Assembly: GCF_001463745.1 (NCBI RefSeq)
Contig: NZ_BBWJ01000056.1
Location: 1 to 64,000, forward strand
Direction: 5' to 3'
Length of the DNA stretch: 64,000 nt
DNA from: Aureimonas sp. AU22
Lineage (GTDB): Bacteria > Pseudomonadota > Alphaproteobacteria > Rhizobiales > Rhizobiaceae
A program made the position numbers and the translations under genes. Each line of letters starts with the position of its first letter. Position 1 is the stretch's first letter. The notes beneath the pieces were generated by a model. The model saw only the letters and a program-made list of their open reading frames with translations, was not told where the DNA came from and searched no databases. Positions 44,764 through 53,660 of this stretch are shown here, in pieces.

Positions 44764-45606
44764 ATGACCCCGAAAGCCCCGACCCAGCGCCTGCGCCTCG
44801 GCCTCGTCCACCTCGCGCTCTGCCTCTACGGCCTGATCTCGGTCCTGCCGGTGCTCGTGATCGTCATGAACTCGTTCAAGACGCGCCGCGCGATCTTCGC
44901 CGCCCCGCTCGAGCCGCCGCTGCCGACGACGGCGAGCCTTGCCGGCTACCGCACCGTGATCACGCAGGGCGACTTCCTCCTCTACTTCCAGAACAGCCTC
45001 ACCGTGACGCTCGCCACCCTGTTCCTCGTGCTCCTGTTCGGCGCGATGGCGGCCTTCGCGCTGTCGGAATACCGCTTCCGGCTCAACAGTTTCCTCGGCC
45101 TGTTCCTGGCGCTCGGCATCATGGTGCCGATCCGGCTCGGCACCGTCGCCATCCTCCAGATGATGGTCTCGGCCGGCCTCGTGAACACGCTGACGGCGCT
45201 CGTCCTCGTCTACACCGCGCAAGGGCTGCCGCTCGCCGTCTTCATCCTCTCGGAGTTCATGCGGGGCGTGTCGGACGACCTGAAGAACGCCGGGCGCATC
45301 GATGGCCTGTCGGAATACCGCATCTTCTTCGTGCTCGTGCTTCCCCTCGTCCGGCCGGCGCTCGCCACCGTCGCGGTCTTCACGATGATCCCGATCTGGA
45401 ACGACCTCTGGTTCCCGCTGATCCTCGCGCCCGGCGAGAGCACCAAGACGGTCACGCTCGGCGCCCAGATCTTCCTCGGCCAGTTCGTCACCAACTGGGA
45501 GGCGGTGCTCGCCGCCCTGTCGCTGGCGATCCTGCCGATCCTCGTCCTCTACCTCGTCTTCTCCCGCCAGCTCATCGCCGGCATCACCGCCGGAGCCGTG
45601 AAATGA
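44764..45606 (+). CDS. Sugar ABC transporter permease (MalG-like)
   Basis: 280 residues, six membrane helices with the family opening VLPVLVIVMNSFKTRRAIF and EAA loop (DDLKNAGRIDGLSEYRIFFVLVLPLVRPA). Partners the preceding permease, 11 bases upstream. The stop overlaps the oxidoreductase start by four bases. Confidence 0.92.
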   Translation: MTPKAPTQRLRLGLVHLALCLYGLISVLPVLVIVMNSFKTRRAIFAAPLEPPLPTTASLAGYRTVITQGDFLLYFQNSLTVTLATLFLVLLFGAMAAFALSEYRFRLNSFLGLFLALGIMVPIRLGTVAILQMMVSAGLVNTLTALVLVYTAQGLPLAVFILSEFMRGVSDDLKNAGRIDGLSEYRIFFVLVLPLVRPALATVAVFTMIPIWNDLWFPLILAPGESTKTVTLGAQIFLGQFVTNWEAVLAALSLAILPILVLYLVFSRQLIAGITAGAVK

Positions 45607-46655
45607 CCGCCCCTCTGAAGGTCTTCGTGATGGGTCTCGGCCAGATGGGCCGAAGCCACGCCCTCGCCTACCACACGGACCCCGGCTTCGAGATCGTCGG
45701 GCTGGCCAACCGTTCGCCGGTTGCCCTGCCGGACGAACTCGCCGGCTATCCCCTGCTCGAAAGCTTCGAGGCGGGCCTCGCGCTGAAACCCGACCTCGTG
45801 TCGATCGCCACCTACACCGACAGCCACGCCGATCTCGCGATCCGCGCGATGGAAGCCGGTGCCCACGTCTTCGTCGAGAAGCCGCTCGCCGGCACGGTCG
45901 AGGATGCGCAGCGCGTCGTCGATGCGGCCAGGCGTACGGGGCGAAAGCTCGTGGTCGGCTACATCCTGCGCCACCACCCGTCCTGGGTGGAATTCATCGC
46001 GCGCGCGCGGGATCTCGGGGGCCCTTACGTCTTCCGCATGAACCTCAACCAGCAGTCCGCCGGCGCGGCCTGGGAGATCCACAAGCGACTGATGGAGACG
46101 ACCTCGCCGGTGGTGGACTGCGGCGTCCACTATCTCGACGTCATGCTGCAGATCACCGACGCCGCGCCCGTGGAAGTGCGCGGCATGGGCCTGCGCCTCT
46201 CCGACGAGATCGCCGAGACACAAGTCAACTACGGCCATCTCCAGGTGCTGTTCGCGGACGGCTCGCTCGGCTGGTACGAGGCGGGCTGGGGGCCGATGAT
46301 CTCGGAGACCGCCTTCTTCGTGAAGGACGTGATGAGCCCGAACGGCTCGGTCTCGATCGTCATGGACGAGGGCGCGAAGTCTGCCGACATCGACACCCAC
46401 ACCAAGACCCAGCGCCTGCGCATCCACCATGCCGCGCGCGGGCCCGACGGGCGCTTCGCCCAGCAAGACGAGATGGTCTCGATGGCGGGCGAGCCCGACC
46501 ACCAGGCGCTCTGCGACGCCGAGCAGCGCTTCGTGCGCCGAGCCATCCGCGAGGACATGGACCTCGGCAGGCATATGGACGACGCCGTGCGCTCGCTCGC
46601 CGTGGTGCTCGCTGCCGACCGATCCATGCGCGAGGGAAAGGCGGTGCGGCTGTGA
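45603..46655 (+). CDS. Gfo/Idh/MocA-family oxidoreductase
   Basis: 350 residues: N-terminal Rossmann domain (VFVMGLGQMGRSHA) with the catalytic-site EKP motif (VFVEKPLAG) and a C-terminal GFO_IDH_MocA fold with conserved DCGVHYLD. The family oxidises or isomerises sugars with NAD(P). It sits inside the ABC importer operon, between permease and ATPase genes, so its substrate is probably the imported sugar or a derivative. Exact reaction unknown. Confidence 0.9.
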   Translation: MTAPLKVFVMGLGQMGRSHALAYHTDPGFEIVGLANRSPVALPDELAGYPLLESFEAGLALKPDLVSIATYTDSHADLAIRAMEAGAHVFVEKPLAGTVEDAQRVVDAARRTGRKLVVGYILRHHPSWVEFIARARDLGGPYVFRMNLNQQSAGAAWEIHKRLMETTSPVVDCGVHYLDVMLQITDAAPVEVRGMGLRLSDEIAETQVNYGHLQVLFADGSLGWYEAGWGPMISETAFFVKDVMSPNGSVSIVMDEGAKSADIDTHTKTQRLRIHHAARGPDGRFAQQDEMVSMAGEPDHQALCDAEQRFVRRAIREDMDLGRHMDDAVRSLAVVLAADRSMREGKAVRL

Positions 46656-47668
46656 ACGCTCCCGAACAATCCCTCAAGCTGTCGCACATCGTGAAGACCT
46701 ATGGCCCGGTCGAGGTGCTGAAGGGCGTCGATCTCGACGTGCGACGGGGCGAGTTCGTGGTCTTCGTCGGGCCGTCCGGCTGCGGCAAGTCCACGCTCAT
46801 GCGCATCATCGCCGGGCTGGAGACGCAGACGGCGGGCACCGTCGAGATCGGCGGGCGCAACGTCGATGCCACGGTGCCGGCAAAACGCGGTATCGCCATG
46901 GTGTTCCAGTCCTACGCGCTCTATCCGCACCTGACGGTCGCCGGCAACATGACGCTGGCGCTGAAGGAGGATGGGGTCTCGAAGCCCGAGCGCGAGGCGC
47001 GTGTCGAGAAGGCCGCGAACCTCCTGCAGCTCTCGCCCCTCCTCAAGCGCCGCCCGGCGGAGCTCTCCGGCGGCCAGCGCCAGCGCGTCGCGATCGGGCG
47101 CGCCATCGTGCGCGAGCCGACGCTGTTCCTGTTCGACGAGCCGCTGTCGAACCTCGACGCCGCCTTGCGCGTCGCGACGCGCCTCGAGATCGCCAAGCTC
47201 CATCGCACGCTCGGCGCCACCATGATCTACGTCACCCACGACCAGACCGAGGCGATGACGCTCGCCGACCGGATCGTGGTCCTGAACGCGGGCATGGTGC
47301 AGCAGGTCGGCCGGCCGATCGACCTCTACAACCGGCCGGACAACCTCTTCGTCGCCGGCTTCATCGGATCGCCGAAGATGAACTTTCTGACCGGCCGGAT
47401 CGCCGAGGAGGCCGACGCCATGACGGTCGGCATCCGGCCGGAGCACCTGAAGGTCGATCCGCAAGGGGTCTGGGCCGGCACGGTGCGCCACGCCGAGCAT
47501 CTCGGCTCCGATACCTATCTCTACGTCGTCCTCGGCGACGGGCAGGAGGTGACGGTGCGCATCCCGGAGGAGACCCCGATCGCGGTGGACGACGCGGTCC
47601 GACTGTCGCCCCTGCCCGGGCGCATCCACCGCTTCGACGCCGCGGGACTGACGATCCCCAGCGCATGA
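46652..47668 (+). CDS. Sugar ABC transporter ATPase (UgpC/MsmK-like)
   Basis: 338 residues: Walker A GPSGCGKST, signature LSGGQRQRVAIGRAI, Walker B LFLFDEPLSNLD, switch HD(Q), and a C-terminal MalK-type regulatory TOBE domain (VGIRPEHLKV). Energises the importer of this operon. Overlaps both neighbours by four bases. Confidence 0.93.
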   Translation: MNAPEQSLKLSHIVKTYGPVEVLKGVDLDVRRGEFVVFVGPSGCGKSTLMRIIAGLETQTAGTVEIGGRNVDATVPAKRGIAMVFQSYALYPHLTVAGNMTLALKEDGVSKPEREARVEKAANLLQLSPLLKRRPAELSGGQRQRVAIGRAIVREPTLFLFDEPLSNLDAALRVATRLEIAKLHRTLGATMIYVTHDQTEAMTLADRIVVLNAGMVQQVGRPIDLYNRPDNLFVAGFIGSPKMNFLTGRIAEEADAMTVGIRPEHLKVDPQGVWAGTVRHAEHLGSDTYLYVVLGDGQEVTVRIPEETPIAVDDAVRLSPLPGRIHRFDAAGLTIPSA

Positions 47669-48588
47669 TCGCCTGCTTCGACATCGGCGGCTCGGCGATC
47701 AAGGCCGCGCTCGCCCGCTCGCCCGCCGACATCGAGATCCTCGGCGACACTCCGACGCCACGTCACGACTTCGACGCCTTCGCCGACCTCCTGGACGAGG
47801 CGATCGCACGCGGCGGGCTGCCGGACGGCGCACCGGCCGCCTTGTCCATCACCGGCGTCGTCGATCCCGCAAGCGGCGCGATCAAGGCCGCCAACATCCT
47901 GTGCATCGACGGGCGGCCGCTCGGGGCGGACCTCTCGCGGCGTCTCGGCCGCCCGGTCCTCGTCGCCAACGACGCGGACTGCTTCGCGCTGGCCGAAGCG
48001 ATCGAGGGCGCGGGCGCGGGACATCGCGTGGTCTTCGGCGCGATCCTCGGCACCGGCGTCGGCGGGGGCCTCGTGATCGACGGACGATTGCTACAAGGTG
48101 CCGGCGGCTTTGCCGGCGAATGGGGCCACGGGCCGATCGCGGCCACGCGCGCCGGCACGCCGCCCGCCGACCTGCCGCGCTGGCCCTGCGGCTGTGGCCA
48201 GACCGGCTGCGTCGATACGGTCGGCGGCGCGCGCGGGTTGGAGCGGCTGCACAGGCATCTCCATGGGCTGGAGCGCAGCAGCCGGGAGATCGCGGACGGA
48301 TGGCTGGGCGGCGATGCCGCGGCCACGCGAACGATCGACGTGTGGACCGACCTCGTCGCCGACCCGCTCGCGCTCGTCGTCAACATCGTCGGTGCCGACG
48401 TCGTGCCGGTGGGTGGGGGCCTCGGCAAGGTGCGTCCGCTGATCGAGCGGCTGGACGCGGCCGTGCGTGCTCGCATCCTGCGTCGCGCATCGACGCCGCT
48501 CGTCGTGCCCGCGCAATGCCGGTTGGAACCCGGCCTGATCGGCGCCGCCATCCTCGCGCTCCGGGACAACGCCGATGCCGCTGCTTGA
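47665..48588 (+). CDS. ROK-family sugar kinase
   Basis: 307 residues. DIGGSAIKAAL phosphate loop, GTGVGGGLVIDG, catalytic Asp in NDADCFAL, and the ROK zinc site EWGHGPI...CGCGQTGC. No N-terminal helix-turn-helix, so a kinase rather than a NagC-type repressor. GlcNAc, ManNAc or glucose are common substrates. The operon now has two sugar kinases (this and the BadF type at 40221). Confidence 0.9.
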   Translation: MIACFDIGGSAIKAALARSPADIEILGDTPTPRHDFDAFADLLDEAIARGGLPDGAPAALSITGVVDPASGAIKAANILCIDGRPLGADLSRRLGRPVLVANDADCFALAEAIEGAGAGHRVVFGAILGTGVGGGLVIDGRLLQGAGGFAGEWGHGPIAATRAGTPPADLPRWPCGCGQTGCVDTVGGARGLERLHRHLHGLERSSREIADGWLGGDAAATRTIDVWTDLVADPLALVVNIVGADVVPVGGGLGKVRPLIERLDAAVRARILRRASTPLVVPAQCRLEPGLIGAAILALRDNADAAA

Positions 48589-49297
48589 GGTCTGCGTAGG
48601 CGATCCCGAAAGCTTGCAGGCCGCGGTCGCGGGAGGCGCGGACCGGATCGAGCTTTGCTCTGCGCTGGAACTCGGCGGCCTGACGCCAACGCCGGGCCTC
48701 CTGGCACTCGCGGCGCACGTTCCCGTGCCCGTCTACGCCATGGTGCGCCCGCGTGGCGGCGACTTCGTCTTCCGATGCGGAGAAAGGAACGCCATGCTCG
48801 CCGACATCGCGGCGATCCGGGCGGCGGGGCTGGCGGGCGTCGTCCTTGGCGCCTCGCGGCCGGACGGGACGCTGGACAGGGAAACGCTGGCAGACCTCGT
48901 CGCGGCGAGCACCGGTCTCGGGCTGACGCTCCACCGCGCCTTCGATCTCGTGCCCGACATCGAGGCCGCCGTGGAGACGGCCGTGGCGCTCGGCTTCGAG
49001 CGCATCCTCACGTCGGGCCGCGCTGCGAAGGCGCCGGACGGCGTCGCAGACCTTGAGCGCGCGCACCGGGCGGCGGCGGGTCGTATCGCGATCATGGCGG
49101 GCGCGGGCCTGTCGGCGGACAACGTCGCCGCGCTCCTGCGCGCGATGCCGCTCGGCGAGGTGCATGCCTCCTGCTCGCGGGTCGCCGGCACCCACGATCC
49201 GCGCGCTGCCGCGCTCGGCTTCGGCGACACGGCGCCGCGCCGGACCCATGCGGACGAGGTCCGGCGCATGAAGGCGGCTCTCGCCGCCATCCGTTGA
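48575..49297 (+). CDS. cutC: CutC family protein
   Basis: 240-residue TIM-barrel protein with family motifs LEVCVGDPESLQAAVAGGADRIELC, VYAMVRPRGGDFVF, LHRAFDLV and HASCSRV. CutC was named for copper handling, but that role is disputed. Here the gene overlaps the ROK kinase by 14 bases and ends the amino-sugar operon, which suggests a sugar-related enzyme function. Copper genes are absent from the window. Confidence 0.9.
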   Translation: MPLLEVCVGDPESLQAAVAGGADRIELCSALELGGLTPTPGLLALAAHVPVPVYAMVRPRGGDFVFRCGERNAMLADIAAIRAAGLAGVVLGASRPDGTLDRETLADLVAASTGLGLTLHRAFDLVPDIEAAVETAVALGFERILTSGRAAKAPDGVADLERAHRAAAGRIAIMAGAGLSADNVAALLRAMPLGEVHASCSRVAGTHDPRAAALGFGDTAPRRTHADEVRRMKAALAAIR

Positions 49298-49304
49298 GGC
49301 CGGC

Positions 49305-50408
49305 TCAGCCGGCCTTGCGCAGGGTCGCCGCCTCCGGGTCGTAGGCCCGGCCGAAGCGGTTGGCGAGGAAGTCGGACAGCGCGATCTCCTCCTGCCGCAC
49401 GAAGCCTGTCGTCGGCAGCTTGCCCTCGGCGAGGAGATCGAGAACGCCCGTGATGCCGGCCGCCGTCGTGATCTGGATCGCGCTCATGCGCCGGCCGGCG
49501 ACGACCCCGGCATAGATCTTATTGGCGTAGGTCTCCTGGAGATAGCGCCCCTCGCGCCAGCCGCAGACCGTGACGAACACCACCACCACGTCCTGCATCG
49601 TCGCCGGCAGCGCGTTCTCGAAGAGGTCCTTCAGGACGTCGCGCCGGTTCCGCAGATTGAAGTCGTTGAGAAGCGCCTTGATGATCGCCTGGTGGCCGGG
49701 ATAGCGGATGGTGCGGTAGTTCATGGTTCGCACGCGGCCTTCCAGCGTCTTCGCCAAGGTGCCGAGCCCGCCCGACGTGTTGAAGGCCTCGTAGGTCACG
49801 CCGTCGAGCGAGAACTCCTCGCGCTCCTCCATCGCCGGCACGCTGATCAGCCGCCCCTCCACGATCGCCTCGCAGGGTTCGATATACTCGTTGATCAGCC
49901 CGTCCGTGCTCCAGGTCAGGTTGTAGTTCAAGGCGTTCGACGGATACTGCGGCAGCGCGCCGACGCGCATGCGCACGGAGTCCAGGCTGTCGAAGCGGGC
50001 GGCGAGGTCGTTGGCGACGATCGAGATGAAGCCGGGCGCGAGGCCGCATTGCGGGATGAAGGCGCTGGACGCCCCCTCCGCCAGCGTCTCCACCATCCGC
50101 GTCGTCGCGACGTCTTCCGTCAGGTCGAGATAGTGGACGCCGGCCTCCCGCGCGGCTTGCGCGATCCGGCCCGTCAGGTGGAAGGGCGCGGCCGAGAGCA
50201 CCGCGAAGCGTCCCCGGAGCGCCTCCACCACTTCGCCGTGATTGAGGATGTCGAGCGCCAGGCCGTCGATCGCCGGATGCTTGTCCAGCTTGGCCAGCTG
50301 CTCGGGGCTGCGGTCGGCCACCGTGACCTGCCAGTCGCCCGTCGCCGCCAGCATCAGCGCGATCGCGCCGCCGATCTTGCCCGCCCCGATCACCACAACG
50401 CTCTTCAT
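49305..50408 (-). CDS. Saccharopine dehydrogenase family protein
   Basis: 367 residues. N-terminal Rossmann motif VVIGAGKIGGAIALML, and family core LTEDVATTRMVETLA, QCGLAPGFISIVANDL and EAFNTSGGLGTLAKTL. Members act on lysine/saccharopine or on carboxynorspermidine. The divergent Lrp/AsnC regulator (50540) favours an amino-acid catabolic role such as lysine breakdown. ATG 50408 follows GGAGGACGGC. Substrate not settled by sequence. Confidence 0.87.
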   Translation of the reverse strand: MKSVVVIGAGKIGGAIALMLAATGDWQVTVADRSPEQLAKLDKHPAIDGLALDILNHGEVVEALRGRFAVLSAAPFHLTGRIAQAAREAGVHYLDLTEDVATTRMVETLAEGASSAFIPQCGLAPGFISIVANDLAARFDSLDSVRMRVGALPQYPSNALNYNLTWSTDGLINEYIEPCEAIVEGRLISVPAMEEREEFSLDGVTYEAFNTSGGLGTLAKTLEGRVRTMNYRTIRYPGHQAIIKALLNDFNLRNRRDVLKDLFENALPATMQDVVVVFVTVCGWREGRYLQETYANKIYAGVVAGRRMSAIQITTAAGITGVLDLLAEGKLPTTGFVRQEEIALSDFLANRFGRAYDPEAATLRKAG

Positions 50409-50539
50409 GCCGTCCTCCAGCCGTTTCCGCATCAAGGCAGTGTAAAGGCCGGCATGGCGGATAGAAGCTGCGGATTGCGCGATCCGTCGGCGCATTCTAG
50501 ACAGATCGACGACGAACTCATGCGAAGCGACCGGTTTCG

Positions 50540-50971
50540 ATGGATCTGACGGCCAAGGACCGCGAGCTTCTGGCACTGCTCGGCGAGAACGCGCGGGCCC
50601 CTGTCGCCACGCTCGCCAAGCGCCTCGGCATCTCGCGCACCACCGCCCAGGCGCGGCTTGAGCGCCTGGAGCGGATCGGCGTCATCGCCGGCTACGGCCT
50701 GCGCCTGTCGGAGGCCTATGCGTCGAGCCTCGTGCGCGCCCATGTGCTCGTGACGATCGCGCCGAAGTCGCTCACTGAGGTGACGGCGGCGATCGGACGG
50801 GTCGAGGCCGTCACCGAGCTTCACTCGGTGAGCGGGGCCTTCGACCTCATCGCCATGGTGGCCTCGCCCTCGATCGCCGAGCTCGACCGGCGGATCGACG
50901 AGATCGGCGCGATCGATGGCGTGGAGCGCACCCAGTCCTCGATCATCCTCTCGACGCGCATCGCGCGCTGA
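50540..50971 (+). CDS. Lrp/AsnC-family regulator
   Basis: 143 residues: helix-turn-helix (VATLAKRLGISRTTAQARLERLERIGVI) and a RAM/ASNC ligand domain (TELHSVSGAFDLIAMV). Divergent from the saccharopine dehydrogenase-type gene with 131 bases between, so the likely local regulator responding to an amino acid. Ends 14 bases before a convergent gene. Confidence 0.9.
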   Translation: MDLTAKDRELLALLGENARAPVATLAKRLGISRTTAQARLERLERIGVIAGYGLRLSEAYASSLVRAHVLVTIAPKSLTEVTAAIGRVEAVTELHSVSGAFDLIAMVASPSIAELDRRIDEIGAIDGVERTQSSIILSTRIAR

Positions 50972-50984
50972 AGGTTCCGGCTCG

Positions 50985-52181
50985 TCAGGCCGGACCGGCG
51001 TCGATGCGGATGCGCAGGATCGCGTAGGGCGGCTTCTGGAGATCTTCGCCGCCGTTGTATTCGGGGCGTCGATTGACCTGCGCGGCCGAGACGTAGAGCC
51101 AGCGCTCCGTGGTGATCACGATCGTGTCCGCCCAGACGAGGCGCGGGTCGGAGGCGAGCACCTCCACCGTGCCGTCCGGCAGTCGGCGCCCCACCGCGTT
51201 CTGCTCCTGCAGCGTGAGATAGACACGGTCCTGCGCATCCGCGCCGAGCCCGCCCGTCATCCCCTTCTCGCCGAGATCCTCGACGCCGGCCGCCACCATG
51301 GCGTCGGACTGCGCGGCGTCGAGAAGACTGTCGGCGTCGACGCCGTAGAGGCGCCGCCCCATCAGGGGCGCGTAGTAGAGGCGCCGGCCGTCGGGGCCGA
51401 GCGCGATGCCGTTCGCCCCGCCCTCGACGGGTTGCGGCTTGCCCTCGCCGGCGTTTCGCAGCACCGGGCAGTGTTCCACGAACTTCTGTACGCCCTTCTG
51501 CGAGCGGGTCGAGGCATGCTGGCCGAGACGACGCACCACGCGCCCGTTGTCGAGATCGACGGCAAGGATCGCCCCCTGCCCGCGCTGCCCCTGGTCGGTG
51601 ACGAAGGCGCGCGCCCGGCCGCCGGCGATGTCGACCCGCAGATCGTTGAGCGAGGAGGTCGGCTCGACGCCGGGATCGAGCGGCACGACGCGCAGCACCT
51701 CGCGGGTCTCGATGTCCATCTGAACGAGCTTGGCGGCGCCCGGAACGGGCGGACCGGACCCTTCGGGCAGTCCGGCATCCAGGAGCCAGAGCTTGCCCTC
51801 GCCGTCGAAGACGCCGTTCGGCACGTGGAACAGCGTCGCCTGCGGGCGCTCCGGGTCGGGCCGGTTGGCGGCCTCGTCCGGAAACGCCGCGACCGAGCCG
51901 TCGGGGGCCACCTCGCCGAGCGTGAAGGGCTCGCGGCCGGTGAAGCGCGGCATCATCACGAAGACGCGGCCCGCGGGCGAGATCGCAAGGCCCGTCGGCG
52001 TCGAGGGCGCGTCGGCGAGGATCGCGAGCTCCATCTCGCCGGCCTCGCGCGCGGCCGTGGCCGTCCCGCCCGTGGACGCGGCGGGAGCGGGCGAGCGCTC
52101 GGCCAACGCCCGGCCGGCGAACGGCAGGGCGGCCGCCCCGGCCAGGGCGGAGACGAGAAGACGGCGACGGGCGATCGTCAT
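50985..52181 (-). CDS. Exported Yellow/MRJP-like beta-propeller protein
   Basis: 398 residues with a twin-arginine-like leader (RRRLLVSALAGAAALPFAGRALA). The mature part is a six-bladed propeller of the major royal jelly/Yellow family: LNDLRVD...AFVTDQG, GANGIALGPDGRRLYYAPL and WADTIVITTERWLYVS. Bacterial members have unknown roles. A paralogue lies at 60960. The gene follows an SMP-30 protein in the same direction, 26 bases apart. ATG 52181 follows AAAGGGACGCCGC. Confidence 0.85.
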   Translation of the reverse strand: MTIARRRLLVSALAGAAALPFAGRALAERSPAPAASTGGTATAAREAGEMELAILADAPSTPTGLAISPAGRVFVMMPRFTGREPFTLGEVAPDGSVAAFPDEAANRPDPERPQATLFHVPNGVFDGEGKLWLLDAGLPEGSGPPVPGAAKLVQMDIETREVLRVVPLDPGVEPTSSLNDLRVDIAGGRARAFVTDQGQRGQGAILAVDLDNGRVVRRLGQHASTRSQKGVQKFVEHCPVLRNAGEGKPQPVEGGANGIALGPDGRRLYYAPLMGRRLYGVDADSLLDAAQSDAMVAAGVEDLGEKGMTGGLGADAQDRVYLTLQEQNAVGRRLPDGTVEVLASDPRLVWADTIVITTERWLYVSAAQVNRRPEYNGGEDLQKPPYAILRIRIDAGPA

Positions 52182-52207
52182 GCGGCGTCCCTTTCGAACG
52201 AACGGCG

Positions 52208-53191
52208 TCAGAGGCCGAGGCCTCGTGCCTCGAGGTCGATGGCGTGGATGGACGAGCCGGAGGCGACGAAGAGACGGCGCCCGTCCTTCCCCCCGAAGGC
52301 GACGTTGGCAGCCGGGCCGGGCGTCGCGATCCGGCCGAGCCATGTTCCGTCGGGGTCGTAGACGCGCACGCCGTCCTCGCAGGCGGCGTAGAGACGGCCG
52401 GTCGTATCCATCGCGAGCCCGTCGGGAACGCCGCTCGTCAGCTCGGCGAAGCGATATCCCTCGCCGGGACGCCCGTCCGCCTGGATCGGGAAGGCGACGA
52501 TCTCGCGGGGCCCTTCCGGGTTCAGCCCGGCGCCGGCATCCGCGACGTAGAGCGTGCGCCCGTCCGGCGAGAAGGCAATGCCGTTCGGCTGGTCGAGCGT
52601 GTCCACCATGGCGTCGAGGCGGCCCGTCGGGTCGATGCGGTAGACGCGGCGCGCCGCCTGCTCCGGCTCGGCCTGGAGCCCTTCGTCGGGTTGGCGGATG
52701 CCGAAGACCGGATCGGTGAACCAGATCGCGCCGTCGGGCGCCAGTGCGGCGTCGTTGGGGGCGTTGAGCGGCTTGTCCTCGAACCGGTCGGCGAGCACCG
52801 CGAGGCTCCCGTCCGCCTCCCGTCGCACCACGCGGCGCGTGCGGTGCTCGCAGGTGACGAGCCGACCCTGCGCATCGAGGACGTTGCCGTTGGCGTTGTC
52901 GGAGGGATCGCGCAACGGGTCCGCGGTGCCATCGTCGCGCAGGACGCACAGGCGGTTGCGCCGGACGTCGCTGAACACGAGGCCGCCGAGTGCGGGCGCC
53001 CAGCACGGGCCCTCGCACCAGCGGCCGTCGCGGTAGACTTCCCGGAGGCGCGCGCCCGGATCGGCCACGGCGTAGAAGCGGGGGTCGCGCGCCGCGACGA
53101 CCGGGGCGGAGGCGGCGGAGCGGCCGAAGGTCGCCAGCGTCAACGCCGCCGCGCCCATCGTCAGGACGGCTCGTCGCCCGGGATCCCGCAT
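52208..53191 (-). CDS. Exported SMP-30/gluconolactonase-family protein
   Basis: 327 residues, signal sequence MRDPGRRAVLTMGAAALTLATFGRSAASA (possible Tat leader). The propeller has CEGPCWAPALGG, NGNVLDAQGRLVTCEH, NAPNDAALAPDGAIWFTDP and QPNGIAFSPDGRTLYVAD, in line with calcium-dependent SMP-30 lactonases; metal ligands Glu, Asn and Asp are in place. Probably a periplasmic sugar lactonase. ATG 53191 follows GAGGTGGCGA. Confidence 0.87.
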   Translation of the reverse strand: MRDPGRRAVLTMGAAALTLATFGRSAASAPVVAARDPRFYAVADPGARLREVYRDGRWCEGPCWAPALGGLVFSDVRRNRLCVLRDDGTADPLRDPSDNANGNVLDAQGRLVTCEHRTRRVVRREADGSLAVLADRFEDKPLNAPNDAALAPDGAIWFTDPVFGIRQPDEGLQAEPEQAARRVYRIDPTGRLDAMVDTLDQPNGIAFSPDGRTLYVADAGAGLNPEGPREIVAFPIQADGRPGEGYRFAELTSGVPDGLAMDTTGRLYAACEDGVRVYDPDGTWLGRIATPGPAANVAFGGKDGRRLFVASGSSIHAIDLEARGLGL

Positions 53192-53267
53192 TCGCCACCT
53201 CGCCACCACGCGTCGAACGGGGCAACGACGAGACCGCGCATTCGATCCCGGCCTCGTCGGTCGGCGA

Positions 53268-53660
53268 TCAGACGAACGAGGCGAGACAGGCGGCGGCAAA
53301 GCCGAGATTGAGGACGAGGACGCAGAACACGGCAAAGGAGCCGAGGTCCTTGGCCTGCCCCGCGAAGGCGGAAATTTCCGGAGACACGCGATCCACGATC
53401 AGCTCGATCGCGGTGTTCAGCGCCTCCGTCGCCGCCAGCAGCAGGAGAAGCCCGCCTTGGACAAGGAGAGCGAGCGTCGACGCGTCGGCCGCCGCCAGCG
53501 TGCCGATCAGGACGATGCCCAGCACGATCTCGTGCCGGAACGCGGCCTCGCCGAGAAGACGCGTCAGGCCGGCGAAGGAATAGCGGACCGAGGCGAAGAG
53601 ATGGGCGAACCCGCGCAGCTTTTCCGGCGCGAGGGTGCGCACGGGTAGGTCGAGGCTCAT
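53268..53660 (-). CDS. dgkA: Diacylglycerol kinase
   Basis: 130-residue integral membrane kinase, three hydrophobic helices. The family signature EALNTAIELIVDRVSPEI and following AKDLGSFAV are clear. It recycles diacylglycerol to phosphatidic acid. It overlaps eptA by four bases: EptA releases diacylglycerol when it takes phosphoethanolamine from phosphatidylethanolamine, so the coupling makes metabolic sense. Confidence 0.93.
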   Translation of the reverse strand: MSLDLPVRTLAPEKLRGFAHLFASVRYSFAGLTRLLGEAAFRHEIVLGIVLIGTLAAADASTLALLVQGGLLLLLAATEALNTAIELIVDRVSPEISAFAGQAKDLGSFAVFCVLVLNLGFAAACLASFV

